A DNA stretch of 64,000 bases. Origin: Mesostigma viride. Taxonomy: Eukaryota > Streptophyta > Mesostigmatophyceae > Mesostigmatales > Mesostigmataceae. The position numbers were made by a program, and so were the translations under genes. This document shows, piece by piece, positions 8,899 to 19,445 of this stretch (position 1 is the first letter of the stretch; every line of letters begins with the position of its first letter). The notes under the pieces were generated by a model. That model had not been told where the DNA came from. It saw only the letters and a program-made list of their open reading frames with translations, and searched no databases. Location: NCBI GenBank assembly GCA_009746045.1, contig RPFO01000412.1:408992-472991 (forward strand), in the 5' to 3' direction.

Positions 8899-10610
8899 AT
8901 GGTGCAGGAAGAACAACGGCAGCAGGATTTCCGGTTTCGGCAGTCTGCTGGGGGTTCGATTTCGCCTGAATTGCGTCGTGTCGTTCGGGATCTATCTTTA
9001 TTGCTCGCAGATCGTCCGCCTGTTAATCGCAGCTTCGTGCAATTCGTCGAAGTTACGTTAAATAGTGTCGGAACCTTTTGCCGCCTGAGGCAAATCGGGC
9101 CGGAACACTATTTTGCCCGGAATAACCACTTCCGAGCACCCAAGTTAATTCGGCCGAATTAACTTGGGTGCTCGGAAGTGGTTATTCCGGGCAAAATAGT
9201 GTTCCGGCCCGATTTGCCTCAGGCGGCAAAAGGTTCCGACACTATTTAACGTAACTAAAACCTGGCCTCGTGGAGGGGGGACGAAGAGCCCGAGACATCC
9301 GCCTAGGCCGCTGAGCACGCACCACTAAATGCGCCGGAGCTGCCTCAGTGAGGATTCGAACCCCTGACCTCCAAGGTGCACAGGTTTTAGTTACGTTAAA
9401 TAGTGTCGGAACCTTTTGCTGCCTGAGGCAAATCGGGCCGGAACACTATTTTGCCCGGAATAACCACTTCCGAGCACCCAAGTTAATTCGGCCGAATTAA
9501 CTTGGCGGCACCTTGGAGGTCAGGGGTTCGAATCCTCACTGAGGCAGCTCCGGCGCATTAAGTGGTGCGTGCTCAGCGGCCTAGGCGGATGTCTCGGGCT
9601 CTTCGTCCCCCCTCCACGAGGCCAGGTTTTAGTTACGTTAAATAGTGTCGGAACCTTTTGCCGCCTGAGGCAAATCGGGCCGGAACACTATTTTGCCCGG
9701 AATAACCACTTCCGAGCACCCAAGTTAATTCGGCCGAATTAACTTGGGTGCTCGGAAGTGGTTATTCCGGGCAAAATAGTGTTCCGGCCCGATTTGCCTC
9801 AGGCGGCAAAAGGTTCCGACACTATTTAACGTAACTGTCGACGACCAGGTCGAAGATTGGGAGCGAATTCTGCGGCACGTCCAAACCATCGTCATTCCGG
9901 AGCACCGGAGCATCGACGACCTCGAGCAGGAGCTTCACGGGTTGGTCGGCATCCAGACGGTGATTACAGCAGTAGCTGAGCGAGTGCGGACGGAGTTGGC
10001 AGCAAGGCAAGGCGAGGTTGCGGAAGCAGCTGGCGCAGGGCGACACGAGTTTGTACCGACAGTAGCGGGCGCGGGAGTACCACGTGCTTTCGCAGGCGGC
10101 ATCGGCGACGAGGGTGTTGCAGCGGGGCCAGTTAGGCGTGAACGACGCGGAGCGGAGCACTACAGGCGGCTTGCAGAGGTCGGGGCGACAGCGGAAGCCA
10201 TCACCGGAGGACAGCGCGCGGCAAGAGTCGGCAGGTTTCCGGAGCGAGCAAGAGTTCCTTTTCAGGAACTGCCCCCGCCCCTTCGCGTTCGTGTGACGCG
10301 TTGGGAAGAGTTTGCACCTCTTGGGTACGATAGTGACCTTGAGGTGGGTGCAGGGGGCGTCGCTGGGCTAGGCGACGAGACACTTGGCGACCACGAGGTG
10401 CCAAGATACAATCCGCGGGGTGCCAACGACGGGTTGTCACCTGTGTACTATACCAACGGTGACGAGTCAGTCATCGCGGGCCGACAGCGGGTCGACGACG
10501 GCGCAGCAGGTAGCAGGGTGCCAGAGCTGATTGTGGTGAGCGACAGCGACGACGACAGCGACAAGGAGAACCAGGACGCGCCTGGGGCCAGCCGTGGTGG
10601 TCTTGCCTGA
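8899..10610 (+). pseudogene. Leader ORF (pre-gag) of element A, split by a palindromic composite
   Basis: The frame opens at ATG 8899, directly after an in-frame TGA, runs to 9050, is interrupted by 9051-9836, and resumes in the same frame to the stop at 10608-10610 once the duplication GTCGA is counted once. The N-terminal part is helical and charged, the middle is Arg/Gly/Ala-rich, and the C-terminus carries ELIVVSDSDDDSDKENQ. That is a hydrophobic core followed by acidic and Ser residues, typical of SUMO-interacting motifs. Element B has an ORF in the same position (33489-32704), so an extra ORF before gag is a feature of this lineage. Function is unknown. Confidence 0.6.
9051..9836. mobile_element. 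Composite palindromic element with two opposed spacers, TSD GTCGA
   Basis: The order is full palindrome (9051-9256), spacer in reverse orientation (9257-9388), truncated palindrome (9389-9505), spacer in forward orientation (9506-9630, 5' end trimmed), full palindrome (9631-9836). Ends and spacer are those of the 3392-4639 composite. GTCGA occurs at 9046-9050 and 9837-9841, and removing the composite restores the leader ORF frame of element A. Opposed spacers are what recombination between palindromic repeats could produce. Confidence 0.85.
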
Positions 10611-10712
10611 GTGGTAACACTTGGCACTTTCCTTTCTTGTTCAGTAGCTTATATTGCTTTAATTGCTGCTTGGCCACTTGGCTGGCTGTAGCAGATCTGA
10701 ACAGAGGCCATC

Positions 10713-11960
10713 ATGGATGATGGAGCTATCAACCAACAAGCGGGCTTTATGGGCTTCGCGCGGCGCGGCGCTGGGATGGATGGACGAGATGGACGCGATG
10801 GACGCGGTGGACGCGTTGGACGCGGGGACGGCCAGGCGCTGGGAGACCAGGCTGGGCTGCCAGATGATCAGAGCCAAGGATCGCAGGGCGGTCAGAACGC
10901 GCCAGCCGCAGATCAAGCGGCGCCTAAGCGACCGACCGTGGCTGAAGGGTACGCGGTGCTAGGCCAGTTTCAGTCCATCAAGGACAATTGGCAGCCCCGG
11001 GATGCTGAGAGGATGTTAGAGGACATGAACTTGTACACGGAGATATACACCGGGGACAAGCTTCGCATCCTGGCGTCTAGTGCCTACATAAGGCAGTCGG
11101 CGAGGCGGCTGTTCAAGTTTGTTCGGGAGCGACACGCGGCGGGGGACACCTGGGCGGCGTTTATGACGCGACTCAGGTCGTTCCTGAGTGACAAGAGGAC
11201 CATAGATGGGTCCCACCTGAAGCAAGAATACCTGGACTACAAGCCCATCAAGGGGCAGCTAGTGGTCCACGCCTTTGAAGACTTCGTCAAGCTGAGGGAG
11301 GACGCCATGGCCAAGGGCTTCTTCGTGGCAGATCGGATGGCCATGGGCGACTTTCTCAAGTCGCTGCAACTGGATCCGGTCACCATGGATAATGTGACCA
11401 TCCACATGCGACAGGTCCATGGCTGGGCAGCCATGACGGACCAGTTGTATGAGTGTTTCAGCGGCAAGTACGTGGGTGGTAAGCGCCCTCGTCAAGGTGA
11501 TGAGGAGGCCACTGAACCTGCGGTTAAGTCCATGAGGGGATCGGGCCACGGGGGCCCAGCGCCCTCGAGAGGGCCTGAGACCTCTTCAAGGGGTCGAGGA
11601 AGGTCCAGGAGGGGGCGTGACAGAAGGGCTGGACGGGGGACCCCGCCGAAGTCGGGACATCCACAGTCCCAGTTTGACTTCAAGAGGGTGGGTGGTCCTC
11701 CCAAGGCTGGGCCCAGCAGTGGGACCTCACGGGACATCAGTCAGGTGGAATGTTATTTCTGCCAGGGGAAGGGTCACTTCAGGAATGAGTGTCCCTCGTA
11801 CCTGAGGCAGGAAGGTCAGAGCAAGCCAGCTCAGGGTGGCAGCAAGGACAAGGCTGGTCCATCCCAGGATATAAGGGCAAGGGCAAGGCTGCTGATCATT
11901 GACTTGAGCCTGCACACATCCCTGAACCCTGGAGGGTGCCCCCAGGGGTGTGTAATGTAG
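10713..11960 (+). CDS. gag: Gag of element A, 415 residues
   Basis: This is the capsid/nucleocapsid precursor. Residues about 70-255 are helical and align by eye with the gag of element B (both contain GF-V-AD followed by a short helix motif). A basic RGRGRSRRGRDRR region follows, then a CCHC zinc knuckle CYFCQGKGHFRNEC. The first ATG is used. The reading frame after the knuckle looks shifted: the pol frame that continues at 34133 differs from the gag frame at 11960, so the gag C-terminus may have suffered an indel. Pol was separated from gag by the insertion of element B. Confidence 0.8.
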   Translation: MDDGAINQQAGFMGFARRGAGMDGRDGRDGRGGRVGRGDGQALGDQAGLPDDQSQGSQGGQNAPAADQAAPKRPTVAEGYAVLGQFQSIKDNWQPRDAERMLEDMNLYTEIYTGDKLRILASSAYIRQSARRLFKFVRERHAAGDTWAAFMTRLRSFLSDKRTIDGSHLKQEYLDYKPIKGQLVVHAFEDFVKLREDAMAKGFFVADRMAMGDFLKSLQLDPVTMDNVTIHMRQVHGWAAMTDQLYECFSGKYVGGKRPRQGDEEATEPAVKSMRGSGHGGPAPSRGPETSSRGRGRSRRGRDRRAGRGTPPKSGHPQSQFDFKRVGGPPKAGPSSGTSRDISQVECYFCQGKGHFRNECPSYLRQEGQSKPAQGGSKDKAGPSQDIRARARLLIIDLSLHTSLNPGGCPQGCVM

Positions 11961-12024
11961 CTGCTAGTGACAGCAGTGAGGGGCAGCCCCATGCTCTAGT
12001 GAAAGAGCCTATTGGACACGATGG

Positions 12025-12640
12025 AGTTGAATGAGAGTTTACCACCGAGGGAATCCATGGCTCTTGCAGGAAAGTTGCCTTTATTATAATGAGCAAACAC
12101 AGACGTAAGTCACGTCAAGTCCGAGACTGCACGTAGCACAGACGACAGGGTCGTTATGCCAAGAGAGCGTGCACGCAAGAGCTAGCGCCCCAGTGTGACC
12201 AAGTCACTCATATAGCTTGCTAGGGACGCGTCCAAGTATTCAGCTGCACTGTCACAGCTGAACTGTCAATCAATTGATTACACAGACTCTGGCACGCCTT
12301 TGGCGCGCAGATCTATCAATTGTCCATACGGCTAGTCCTGTGGACCTATCCGTACACTAGTCAGCATCAACTGTCTCATAGGTCCTGGCGCGCTACAGTG
12401 CGCCTACCTATCAATTGACCATCAAGTCCTGTACAAGTCCTGTCAACGTCCTGCGGACTATCAAAGTGACACTTGTACATCCTGTGTCCGTACGCGCCCA
12501 CAGTGGCGCGCCGGGTACTGTCGGCACAGCCTAGGAAACGTCATAACTTTTACGTTCCTTAACCAAATGAGGCGTTCAAGGTGCCGTTGGAAAGAGCGTA
12601 ACAATCTCTATCCATCTAACGTAAATCCTTTACGTTAACT
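12025..12640 (-). repeat. 3' LTR of element B
   Basis: This 616-bp copy is the same as 33517-34132 by eye. In the sense direction it begins AGTTAACGTAAAGG and ends TTCAACT. It is preceded in the sense direction by the polypurine tract AAAGAAAAGAAGGGATTGG at 12641-12660. Confidence 0.92.
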
Positions 12641-13591
12641 CCAATCCCTTCTTTTCTTTAGGGATTACATCCCCTGCCAGGGACCCTTGAAGTAGCTTGA
12701 AATGTCCTTCACTCCAGCTTGAAGCTTGAACAGATGTCTTTAATGGCCAATGCCATTCCCCCAGCCCTTTCTTTTAAGGAACTGGAAAAGAAACAGATCT
12801 GCCACAGGGAAAACCATTTCATGAGAAATGGATAAAAACCTATGGAAGTGGCATTACAGAGTACCACCAGATATTAGAAACACACAAAATTAAATACATA
12901 CAGGTTAATTCTATGAGGTCTTCTCCAGGAATTAATCCCATCACCTCGGTAGAGCCTCCAGTACAATGACCTTCTGGCGGTGAGTTACATTAATCCCAGA
13001 TACTAATCCCATAAAACCCAGTACATATCTAATATAAGCACAATAAATCCATGACAATTGAAATACCACTTGACAAAGTAAGACGTATTACAATAGTTTC
13101 CCCGTCATACTCTCAACAGGTTAGTATTGGCGCCCGTCTTATGGCGCCCGTCTACTTGTCAGATGATAAATTGCCACAGCAAACAAATGACAAAATGAAA
13201 CACATAGGCAACAATTAAATCCTGCCCTGGGGAACTAGGGAAGTCTGAACAGGTAAAACACCTGAGCAGGCCAGCTTGTAGAAACATAATACCAGGGAAT
13301 CGAACCCCGCCCTATAAACCCCAGAATAAAGGTTCCCAGACCATTGTGTGAGGTATGTACAAATATACATTTCTTTTTAAATAGAATACATGGTCTGTAA
13401 TGGACCTGTCAACCTTGTGTGGTCAACAGCATTAACCCCAGCCAAAACCTGGCTGTATCCTGATTAAAATCAGAGTGAGTGTACCATGGTCCATGAGCCT
13501 TAGTACAGACTAAAATACAGGTATTATGCCAGTCACAATGCTGACACTACCACACAATCTGCTCTCCAATGCCCTATAACCAGGCACCAGC
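12641..13591 (-). other. 3' untranslated region of element B with T-arm-like motif and polypurine tract
   Basis: There is no gene. On the minus strand the polypurine tract adjoins the 3' LTR. A T-arm-like GGGGTTCGATTCCCTGG lies at about 13291-13308 and shares flanking bases with the equivalent motif of element A (37793-37814). Confidence 0.6.
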
Positions 13592-14457
13592 TTAGACAGC
13601 TTGCTGAGATGGGTCCATCAGAGACTGAAGAACCTTGTATTGCACTGCTGCCTTCTGCACTAGCTTGGTCAAAGCATCAGCAGGATTGTCAACCCCAGGG
13701 ATATGCTCAATATTGGCCAAGGAGGACAATTCCTTAAGAAGGAGATAATCCAAGTCCCTACTTCTGGCCATCTGCCTGTGCACAAACTGCACCATCCCCA
13801 TGGAGTCTGTTTTGAGAAGAGTGGTAACCTGAAGTGGCCAAGGAGTGTTAGAAGTCATCTGATGAAGCAACTCCTTCAGATAAAGGCTTGTGTGAATGCC
13901 TTCACAAATAGCCCTGCATTCTGCCACATCACTACTGACAGCCACCCGTTTGTGCAGGCGGCTGAACCAGCTCACCAAACTCCCCAGGCCTTCCTGTCTG
14001 AGCACAAAGAGCCCTGCAGCCCTGCCCCTGACCTTGGAGACCTGCCTGCTGTCCATTGAGCTATCCACATACAGCTCCATGCAAATGGGTTGTGATAAAT
14101 CCACTGCAGACAACAGAATGCCAGACGAAGCCCTGACCTGATCAGCCACCTTGGCAGACCCTAGCTCTGTCAGCATGTCATCAGGCAACCTGGCTATGAC
14201 CATAAGGTCTGGCCTGGAAATGCCTGCCACCCAAGCAACCATGCCCCTCACCATGGGACACAGTGCCTGTGTGATGACTGGAGGAAGCTTGCTAATGAGG
14301 GTCTCTTGATAATCGTTGCCCCCCACCAGCAGCATACGCCACTCCCCCCCTTCTTCACCAGTGTGGCCTCCATGCCCACAAACAGGAGAGGCTCATTCTC
14401 CACCTGCCATTGCTCCCTACCCAGAGGAAACTTGGACTTAATGATGGAGATCAGCTC
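13592..14457 (-). pseudogene. pol: Pol of element B, fragment 4: end of reverse transcriptase and RNase H
   Basis: This fragment continues the reading frame of 20287-19446 after removal of element D. It ends the reverse transcriptase and contains a copia-type RNase H: YVDSSMDSRQ (first Asp), SSDVAECRAICEG (Glu), and KTDSMGMVQF (Asp). The DNPADALTKL tail corresponds to the ADxFTK ending of copia pol. The stop is at 13592-13594. The protein aligns closely by eye with the same part of element A pol. Confidence 0.85.
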
Positions 14458-15202
14458 TGTCAAGGACATGGTCCTTGTATTTGTACCCACCTGACCTGGC
14501 TAGATAGATAGAGGCTCTTGTACAGGAGCCACTGTTCTTTATCCCGTTGGATTTGGCCTACAAATGAGAAAGTTGTGGCCAGTTTTAGTAATCAGGGATT
14601 AGTACCTATGCCAAGTGGATCCTTATAGGCAGCTGACAAATCTGTCTATGTCAGCTGACCTATGACATGTCAGATGAGAATCTATGACAGGACAGCTGAC
14701 TGATTGACATGTACACTGTGCATGTCAGATGTGGCGCTGATATGTTCACGCCAGATTTACTTCATCATCATCAGATCACACATAGAGAGATCTTTTATTA
14801 AATAGTTAGATTACTGTGCAGCAGTTACAAGTTAAGACTGTACATCAGTTACAAGATAAGGCTGTACAGCAGTTACAAGATAAGATTTATTCTTGTCTAG
14901 ATCTGATTGGTAGCCTGTACACTGACCTAACCTGATTGGTGGCCTGAGTATTACATGAGAATATTCCTAGGCACATTCCTAGCCAGCCAATCAGGTCATT
15001 CCAGTTTGCTGCCTGTGTTTTTTCCTCGAGTTAATAAAACAACTGAGGAGCCTTGCCAAAGGTACTCCTCACTATCATTCTGCCTCAAACTGAGTCTCTG
15101 TCTCTTTGCTTCCATCCTCCATAGCCTGTACCTGCAAGGACAGGCACATTTGGGTTCCAATCACAAGCATTGTAGAAGGCAAACCCATTAGTTCTTTCAA
15201 CA
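14458..15202 (+). repeat. 5' LTR of element D
   Basis: The 745-bp LTR begins TGTCAAGGACATGG and ends TTTCAACA. It differs from the 3' LTR at one visible base (G near 15011 against A in the 3' copy), so insertion was recent. Confidence 0.95.
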
Positions 15203-15220
15203 TGGTATCGGAGGTTTGAT
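15203..15220 (+). promoter_or_regulatory. Primer-binding site of element D
   Basis: TGGTATCGGAGG starts immediately after the 5' LTR and matches the classical TGGTATCAGAGC complement of initiator methionine tRNA at most positions. Element F has the same site at 20814. Confidence 0.8.
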
Positions 15221-15293
15221 GCCTACCCTGCATTTGAGGAGCAGAGACATTCATCTGACTACCCCAGAGACAACACCCAGACCCAGATCAACC

Positions 15294-17363
15294 ATGGAGG
15301 ATCAAGACACCCAAACTGCTACCAGACAGCCTGACTACACCTCTCTTGTTTCAACAGTTGCCAAGAGCTGCAAGAAATTTGTTGGTGCAGCTGGTGATGA
15401 TTACAGCAAGTGGGAGGAGTGGAAGAATCTGTTTTTGGCTGTTGTCAGTCTTTTCAATTTGGATGCTGTCCTGCTGGGCACTGAGGAGAATGACAGGGCT
15501 GATAAGGCCCTGTGGGCAGCTTTGCTCACCTGTCTAACAGGTGAAGCTGCACGCCTCATGGCCACTGTGGCCAACAAAACTGGTAGCCAAGCATGGCAAT
15601 GTCTCATGGAGAACTATGAGCAAACCAGGCTAACCAAGAGTCACAGGTTTGAGCTGAGGAGCAAGCTGCACCGCCTACAGAAGCTTCCTAACGAGACCAT
15701 GCAACAGCTCGTGAGGAGGGCGGAGCTTCTACGTGCTGACTACCAGGCTGCAGGGGGAGTCATCCAGGACCGTGATTTTGCTGCCATTCTACTGGGAGCA
15801 CTGACAGACGAGTACCGCCCTGCGCTGGTGTCTGTAAGGTTCAACGAGGAGGACCCACTACCTGTGGTGAAGAGGGCACTCATGGAGGCGGAGGATCTGC
15901 TCAAGGGGGGACGTGCTGTGGTGAAAAAGGAGAGTGCTGGCACTGGCCAGGCCTACCACACCAACAGCAAGGGGAACGGGGGGACCAAGAAATGCAGTCA
16001 CTGTGGCCTGTCAAATCACAAGGACAAAGACTGCTGGAAGGAGCATCCTGAGAAGGCCCCACGCTGGTACCCCAACCAGCACAGGGGGGGCAAGGGCGGC
16101 AACCGAGGGAACCAGAGCAAGGGACGCAACGCACCTGCTGGATCCGCTGCCAACGCAACTCAGGAGGCGGCTGAACTGCCGCCTGGCTTCTGCATGGTCA
16201 CCATCGCCGAGGAGTCGCCGTCGACGCCGCTGGAGGCTGCTGCTCTCACGCAGTATACGGGCGACAAACTCAACTGGGTGCTGGACTCGGCTGCGAGCAG
16301 CCACATGTCCCCGTGCCGTTCTGACTTCGTGTCACTTATCCCCCACAACAGGCAGATCGTCGGATCAGGCGGCGACCTGCAAGCTGCTGGAGTTGGCACA
16401 GTTTCTGTGCATTTGCCGGGGAGCGAGCTCCGACTGGATGGAGCCCTTCTGGTCCCCGAGCTGCCCGTTCGGGTGCTCTCTGTTGGAGCGCTCGTGAAGG
16501 CTGGCCACAAGCTGGATTTCAACCAGGAAATCGCTGTGGTGGACAACAAGGCGCACAAGATGGAGCAGAGGGACAACGTCTACGTGTTACCTGCTCTCAA
16601 CAAGAAGGCGGCGCTGGCGGCCACGACCGTGCGGCCGTTGGGGTCGCTGTGGAGCGCTGGCCTGCCAGTGGCGGCCATGTCCAAGACGCTGGGCTTTCTG
16701 CCTGGCTTTTCGCGGCCTTTGGGGCTGCAGGCTTCTTCCCGAGGCGCTTTGCTGCGCCCGGTGTCGTCGCCACTGTCGTGTGGCGGCAAGGGCGGTTTTT
16801 CCGCTGACAAACCTGCAATTGTGCAGGATTTTGGCGTGGTGGGGACGGCAAGGAATGGGATCGGCTTAGTACCGGTCGTTGGGGCACACGGGGAGGACGG
16901 TTCCTGGAGTTCTGCGTCGGGCAGTACTACTTATAGCCCTCTCGTGCCAGATCAGGTGGACTCTGCTCCACCAGTTTCCCTGACCCCTCCAGCGGCGAGC
17001 TCACCTGGCTTGCCGTTGTCCATGGATGTCAACCTACGTGGCGTGCTGGGAGAGCTTCCCCAGCCTGGCATCGTTTGGCCTACTAGTGCCAACACGCAGA
17101 CGTCACCAAGCCTGCTGCGTGACGGTTTCGCTCCCTGGCCAGAATCAAGTGGGGGTTTGGCGTGGCGCGTCTCGGGCGCCAGCATTTTGGATTTTGCTGC
17201 GGGGGGAATTCCTGGTGAGGGGAGGCCACCAGATGCACCAAGTCCAAGCCCAGTCCTGGAGCCAAGTCCTGGAGCTGGAGTCGTCGGCTGCCACGTGTCC
17301 CTGTCAATTTGGGACTGTGCTGAGCCAACAAGTTGCCGGCACAAGTGCTGCCTTGAGCACTAA
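15294..17363 (+). CDS. gag: Gag-protease polyprotein of element D
   Basis: The frame is open from upstream. The ATG at 15294 (MEDQDTQ) is chosen for its ACCATGG context; an earlier ATG at 15219 is possible. It has a UBN2-type copia gag domain (roughly 40-220 of the product), a CCHC knuckle CSHCGLSNHKDKDC, then a copia protease with LDSAASSHM at the active site, where DSG is usual. The region that would normally lead into integrase is replaced by a low-complexity Pro/Ser/Gly tail of about 240 residues with no recognisable domain. The element must rely on an integrase and reverse transcriptase supplied in trans. Confidence 0.85.
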   Translation: MEDQDTQTATRQPDYTSLVSTVAKSCKKFVGAAGDDYSKWEEWKNLFLAVVSLFNLDAVLLGTEENDRADKALWAALLTCLTGEAARLMATVANKTGSQAWQCLMENYEQTRLTKSHRFELRSKLHRLQKLPNETMQQLVRRAELLRADYQAAGGVIQDRDFAAILLGALTDEYRPALVSVRFNEEDPLPVVKRALMEAEDLLKGGRAVVKKESAGTGQAYHTNSKGNGGTKKCSHCGLSNHKDKDCWKEHPEKAPRWYPNQHRGGKGGNRGNQSKGRNAPAGSAANATQEAAELPPGFCMVTIAEESPSTPLEAAALTQYTGDKLNWVLDSAASSHMSPCRSDFVSLIPHNRQIVGSGGDLQAAGVGTVSVHLPGSELRLDGALLVPELPVRVLSVGALVKAGHKLDFNQEIAVVDNKAHKMEQRDNVYVLPALNKKAALAATTVRPLGSLWSAGLPVAAMSKTLGFLPGFSRPLGLQASSRGALLRPVSSPLSCGGKGGFSADKPAIVQDFGVVGTARNGIGLVPVVGAHGEDGSWSSASGSTTYSPLVPDQVDSAPPVSLTPPAASSPGLPLSMDVNLRGVLGELPQPGIVWPTSANTQTSPSLLRDGFAPWPESSGGLAWRVSGASILDFAAGGIPGEGRPPDAPSPSPVLEPSPGAGVVGCHVSLSIWDCAEPTSCRHKCCLEH

Positions 17364-18700
17364 GGCGGTCGGTGCGGGAGCCCTGCTTCCGCTATTTTCA
17401 TGGCGATTTTTGGGGATGCGCTATGGTCACGTTCGTTGGGAATTTGATAGCTAGCTTAACTAACCCCTTATGATCTCAAGTCGCCACTGTTTTTCGTTCG
17501 TGAAAAATTGCTTTAGACACGAATATTTTGTGGTCTATTGTGCTGTTAGGTGCGGGGTCCTTCCGGCCTTATGCATCTCGCATAGTCTTGTTTTGTTTCT
17601 GCTAGACTTTTTCATAGCGCTTCGTCGGGATGCGTTATTTGAGTTCTAGACCACCTGTGTTCATCGTCCCCATGACGTTCTTCTACCAGCAATGGTATGT
17701 TTTCCAAGTTCTTTGTAATCTTGGTACGTTTGGCTAGCGCCGGTTTGCTGGCCATGTCTCCGTTCTTGCTGACCCTTTTTGTGGTCAATCTGCACGTTCA
17801 TTTCATGTCGTGTGTGTTGCCCATTCTTAGGGCATACTTTCTCGTTGCATGCTAGGTTTGTTCATGCAGTTTGCGGTTGTGTCTTTTGTACATAGCCTGC
17901 GTTTGTGCTCCTGACTTTGTCGTCGCTTCATGTCCCGTTTTTAGTCGCTTTCAACTATCGTTGGTTAATCAGAGCTGTCTTTTCAGTTCGTTCATGTTGG
18001 CTAATGCTAAGATCCATGACTATGTCGGTTTATGTTAGTTACCTGTGTGATTAAGGTGTGTCAGGACTACGTGTTCTGCTCCTTGTTCACCGTTGGTGCT
18101 CTGCCGTAGGTCGGATGCTTTATGTCGTTAATCACATGTTTTATGCGTTAATCATACATCATGTCCCCTGCATTGTCTAAGAGTTTGCCTGTGTTAGAGC
18201 ATTTTGTGTGCTTCTTCATGTTTTCAGGCGACGCTAGAGTGAGGGGGGTGTGATCCAAAGCGCATCTTCCCAACGAAGTTTTTGACTTGGCAACACATGC
18301 TAGTTGCTGGGCGATGCGGCAATCTTTCCTGCTGCTTTCGTTGGACACTCGGCGCGTCACCGGTCCGGAGTTCCAGTTTCCAGTTTCCGTGGAGATCGTC
18401 TTTTGACTACTTTGACCACGGTGTTTGCTAGCGAGGGGGGTGGATGTTTTTCGCCCACTTACCCGTGATCAGTTAGTGTTTGATCCTTACCACTGGCCTG
18501 GGTTGCATCCCATTTTTGGTTTGGTGCCATGTGGGTAAGGGGGGTGTCAAGGTTGTACCCAAATGTCACCTTGATAGTGAGTACTGAATTTAATTCTAGA
18601 GTCCTATGTTTGGTCAAGGCTTGACTGGCTGAGAGCTTTTCCTCTAAGTGTTATACTTGACAGGATAGCACTAGAGCAAGGTCATGTGTTGTAAGGGGGG
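17364..18700 (+). other. Non-coding 3' part of element D with repeated purine-tract motifs
   Basis: No ORF of note. The segment contains several GGGGGGTGT-like motifs (near 18241, 18432, 18537) besides the true polypurine tract at 18691-18700. The one at 18537 is followed by TGTCAAGG, copying the start of the LTR. Confidence 0.6.
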
Positions 18701-19445
18701 TGTCAAGGACATGGTCCTTGTATTTGTACCCACCTGACCTGGCTAGATAGATAGAGGCTCTTGTACAGGAGCCACTGTTCTTTATCCCGTTGGATTTGGC
18801 CTACAAATGAGAAAGTTGTGGCCAGTTTTAGTAATCAGGGATTAGTACCTATGCCAAGTGGATCCTTATAGGCAGCTGACAAATCTGTCTATGTCAGCTG
18901 ACCTATGACATGTCAGATGAGAATCTATGACAGGACAGCTGACTGATTGACATGTACACTGTGCATGTCAGATGTGGCGCTGATATGTTCACGCCAGATT
19001 TACTTCATCATCATCAGATCACACATAGAGAGATCTTTTATTAAATAGTTAGATTACTGTGCAGCAGTTACAAGTTAAGACTGTACATCAGTTACAAGAT
19101 AAGGCTGTACAGCAGTTACAAGATAAGATTTATTCTTGTCTAGATCTGATTGGTAGCCTGTACACTGACCTAACCTGATTGGTGGCCTGAGTATTACATG
19201 AGAATATTCCTAGGCACATTCCTAGCCAGCCAATCAGGTCATTCCAGTTTGCTACCTGTGTTTTTTCCTCGAGTTAATAAAACAACTGAGGAGCCTTGCC
19301 AAAGGTACTCCTCACTATCATTCTGCCTCAAACTGAGTCTCTGTCTCTTTGCTTCCATCCTCCATAGCCTGTACCTGCAAGGACAGGCACATTTGGGTTC
19401 CAATCACAAGCATTGTAGAAGGCAAACCCATTAGTTCTTTCAACA
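18701..19445 (+). repeat. 3' LTR of element D
   Basis: This 745-bp copy begins TGTCAAGG right after GTAAGGGGGG and is followed by the target duplication AGCTC (19446-19450). Confidence 0.95.

Larger units (their letters stand above)
14458..19445 (+). mobile_element. Element D: non-autonomous LTR retrotransposon with gag-protease only, TSD AGCTC
   Basis: Two 745-bp LTRs (TGTCAAGG...CAACA) differ by one base seen by eye. AGCTC flanks both ends (14453-14457, 19446-19450). The 5' LTR is followed by TGGTATCGGAGG, an initiator-Met-tRNA-type primer site, and the 3' LTR is preceded by AAGGGGGG. One ORF encodes gag and protease. No integrase, reverse transcriptase or RNase H is present in any frame. 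It lies in the opposite orientation inside pol of element B. Confidence 0.93.
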
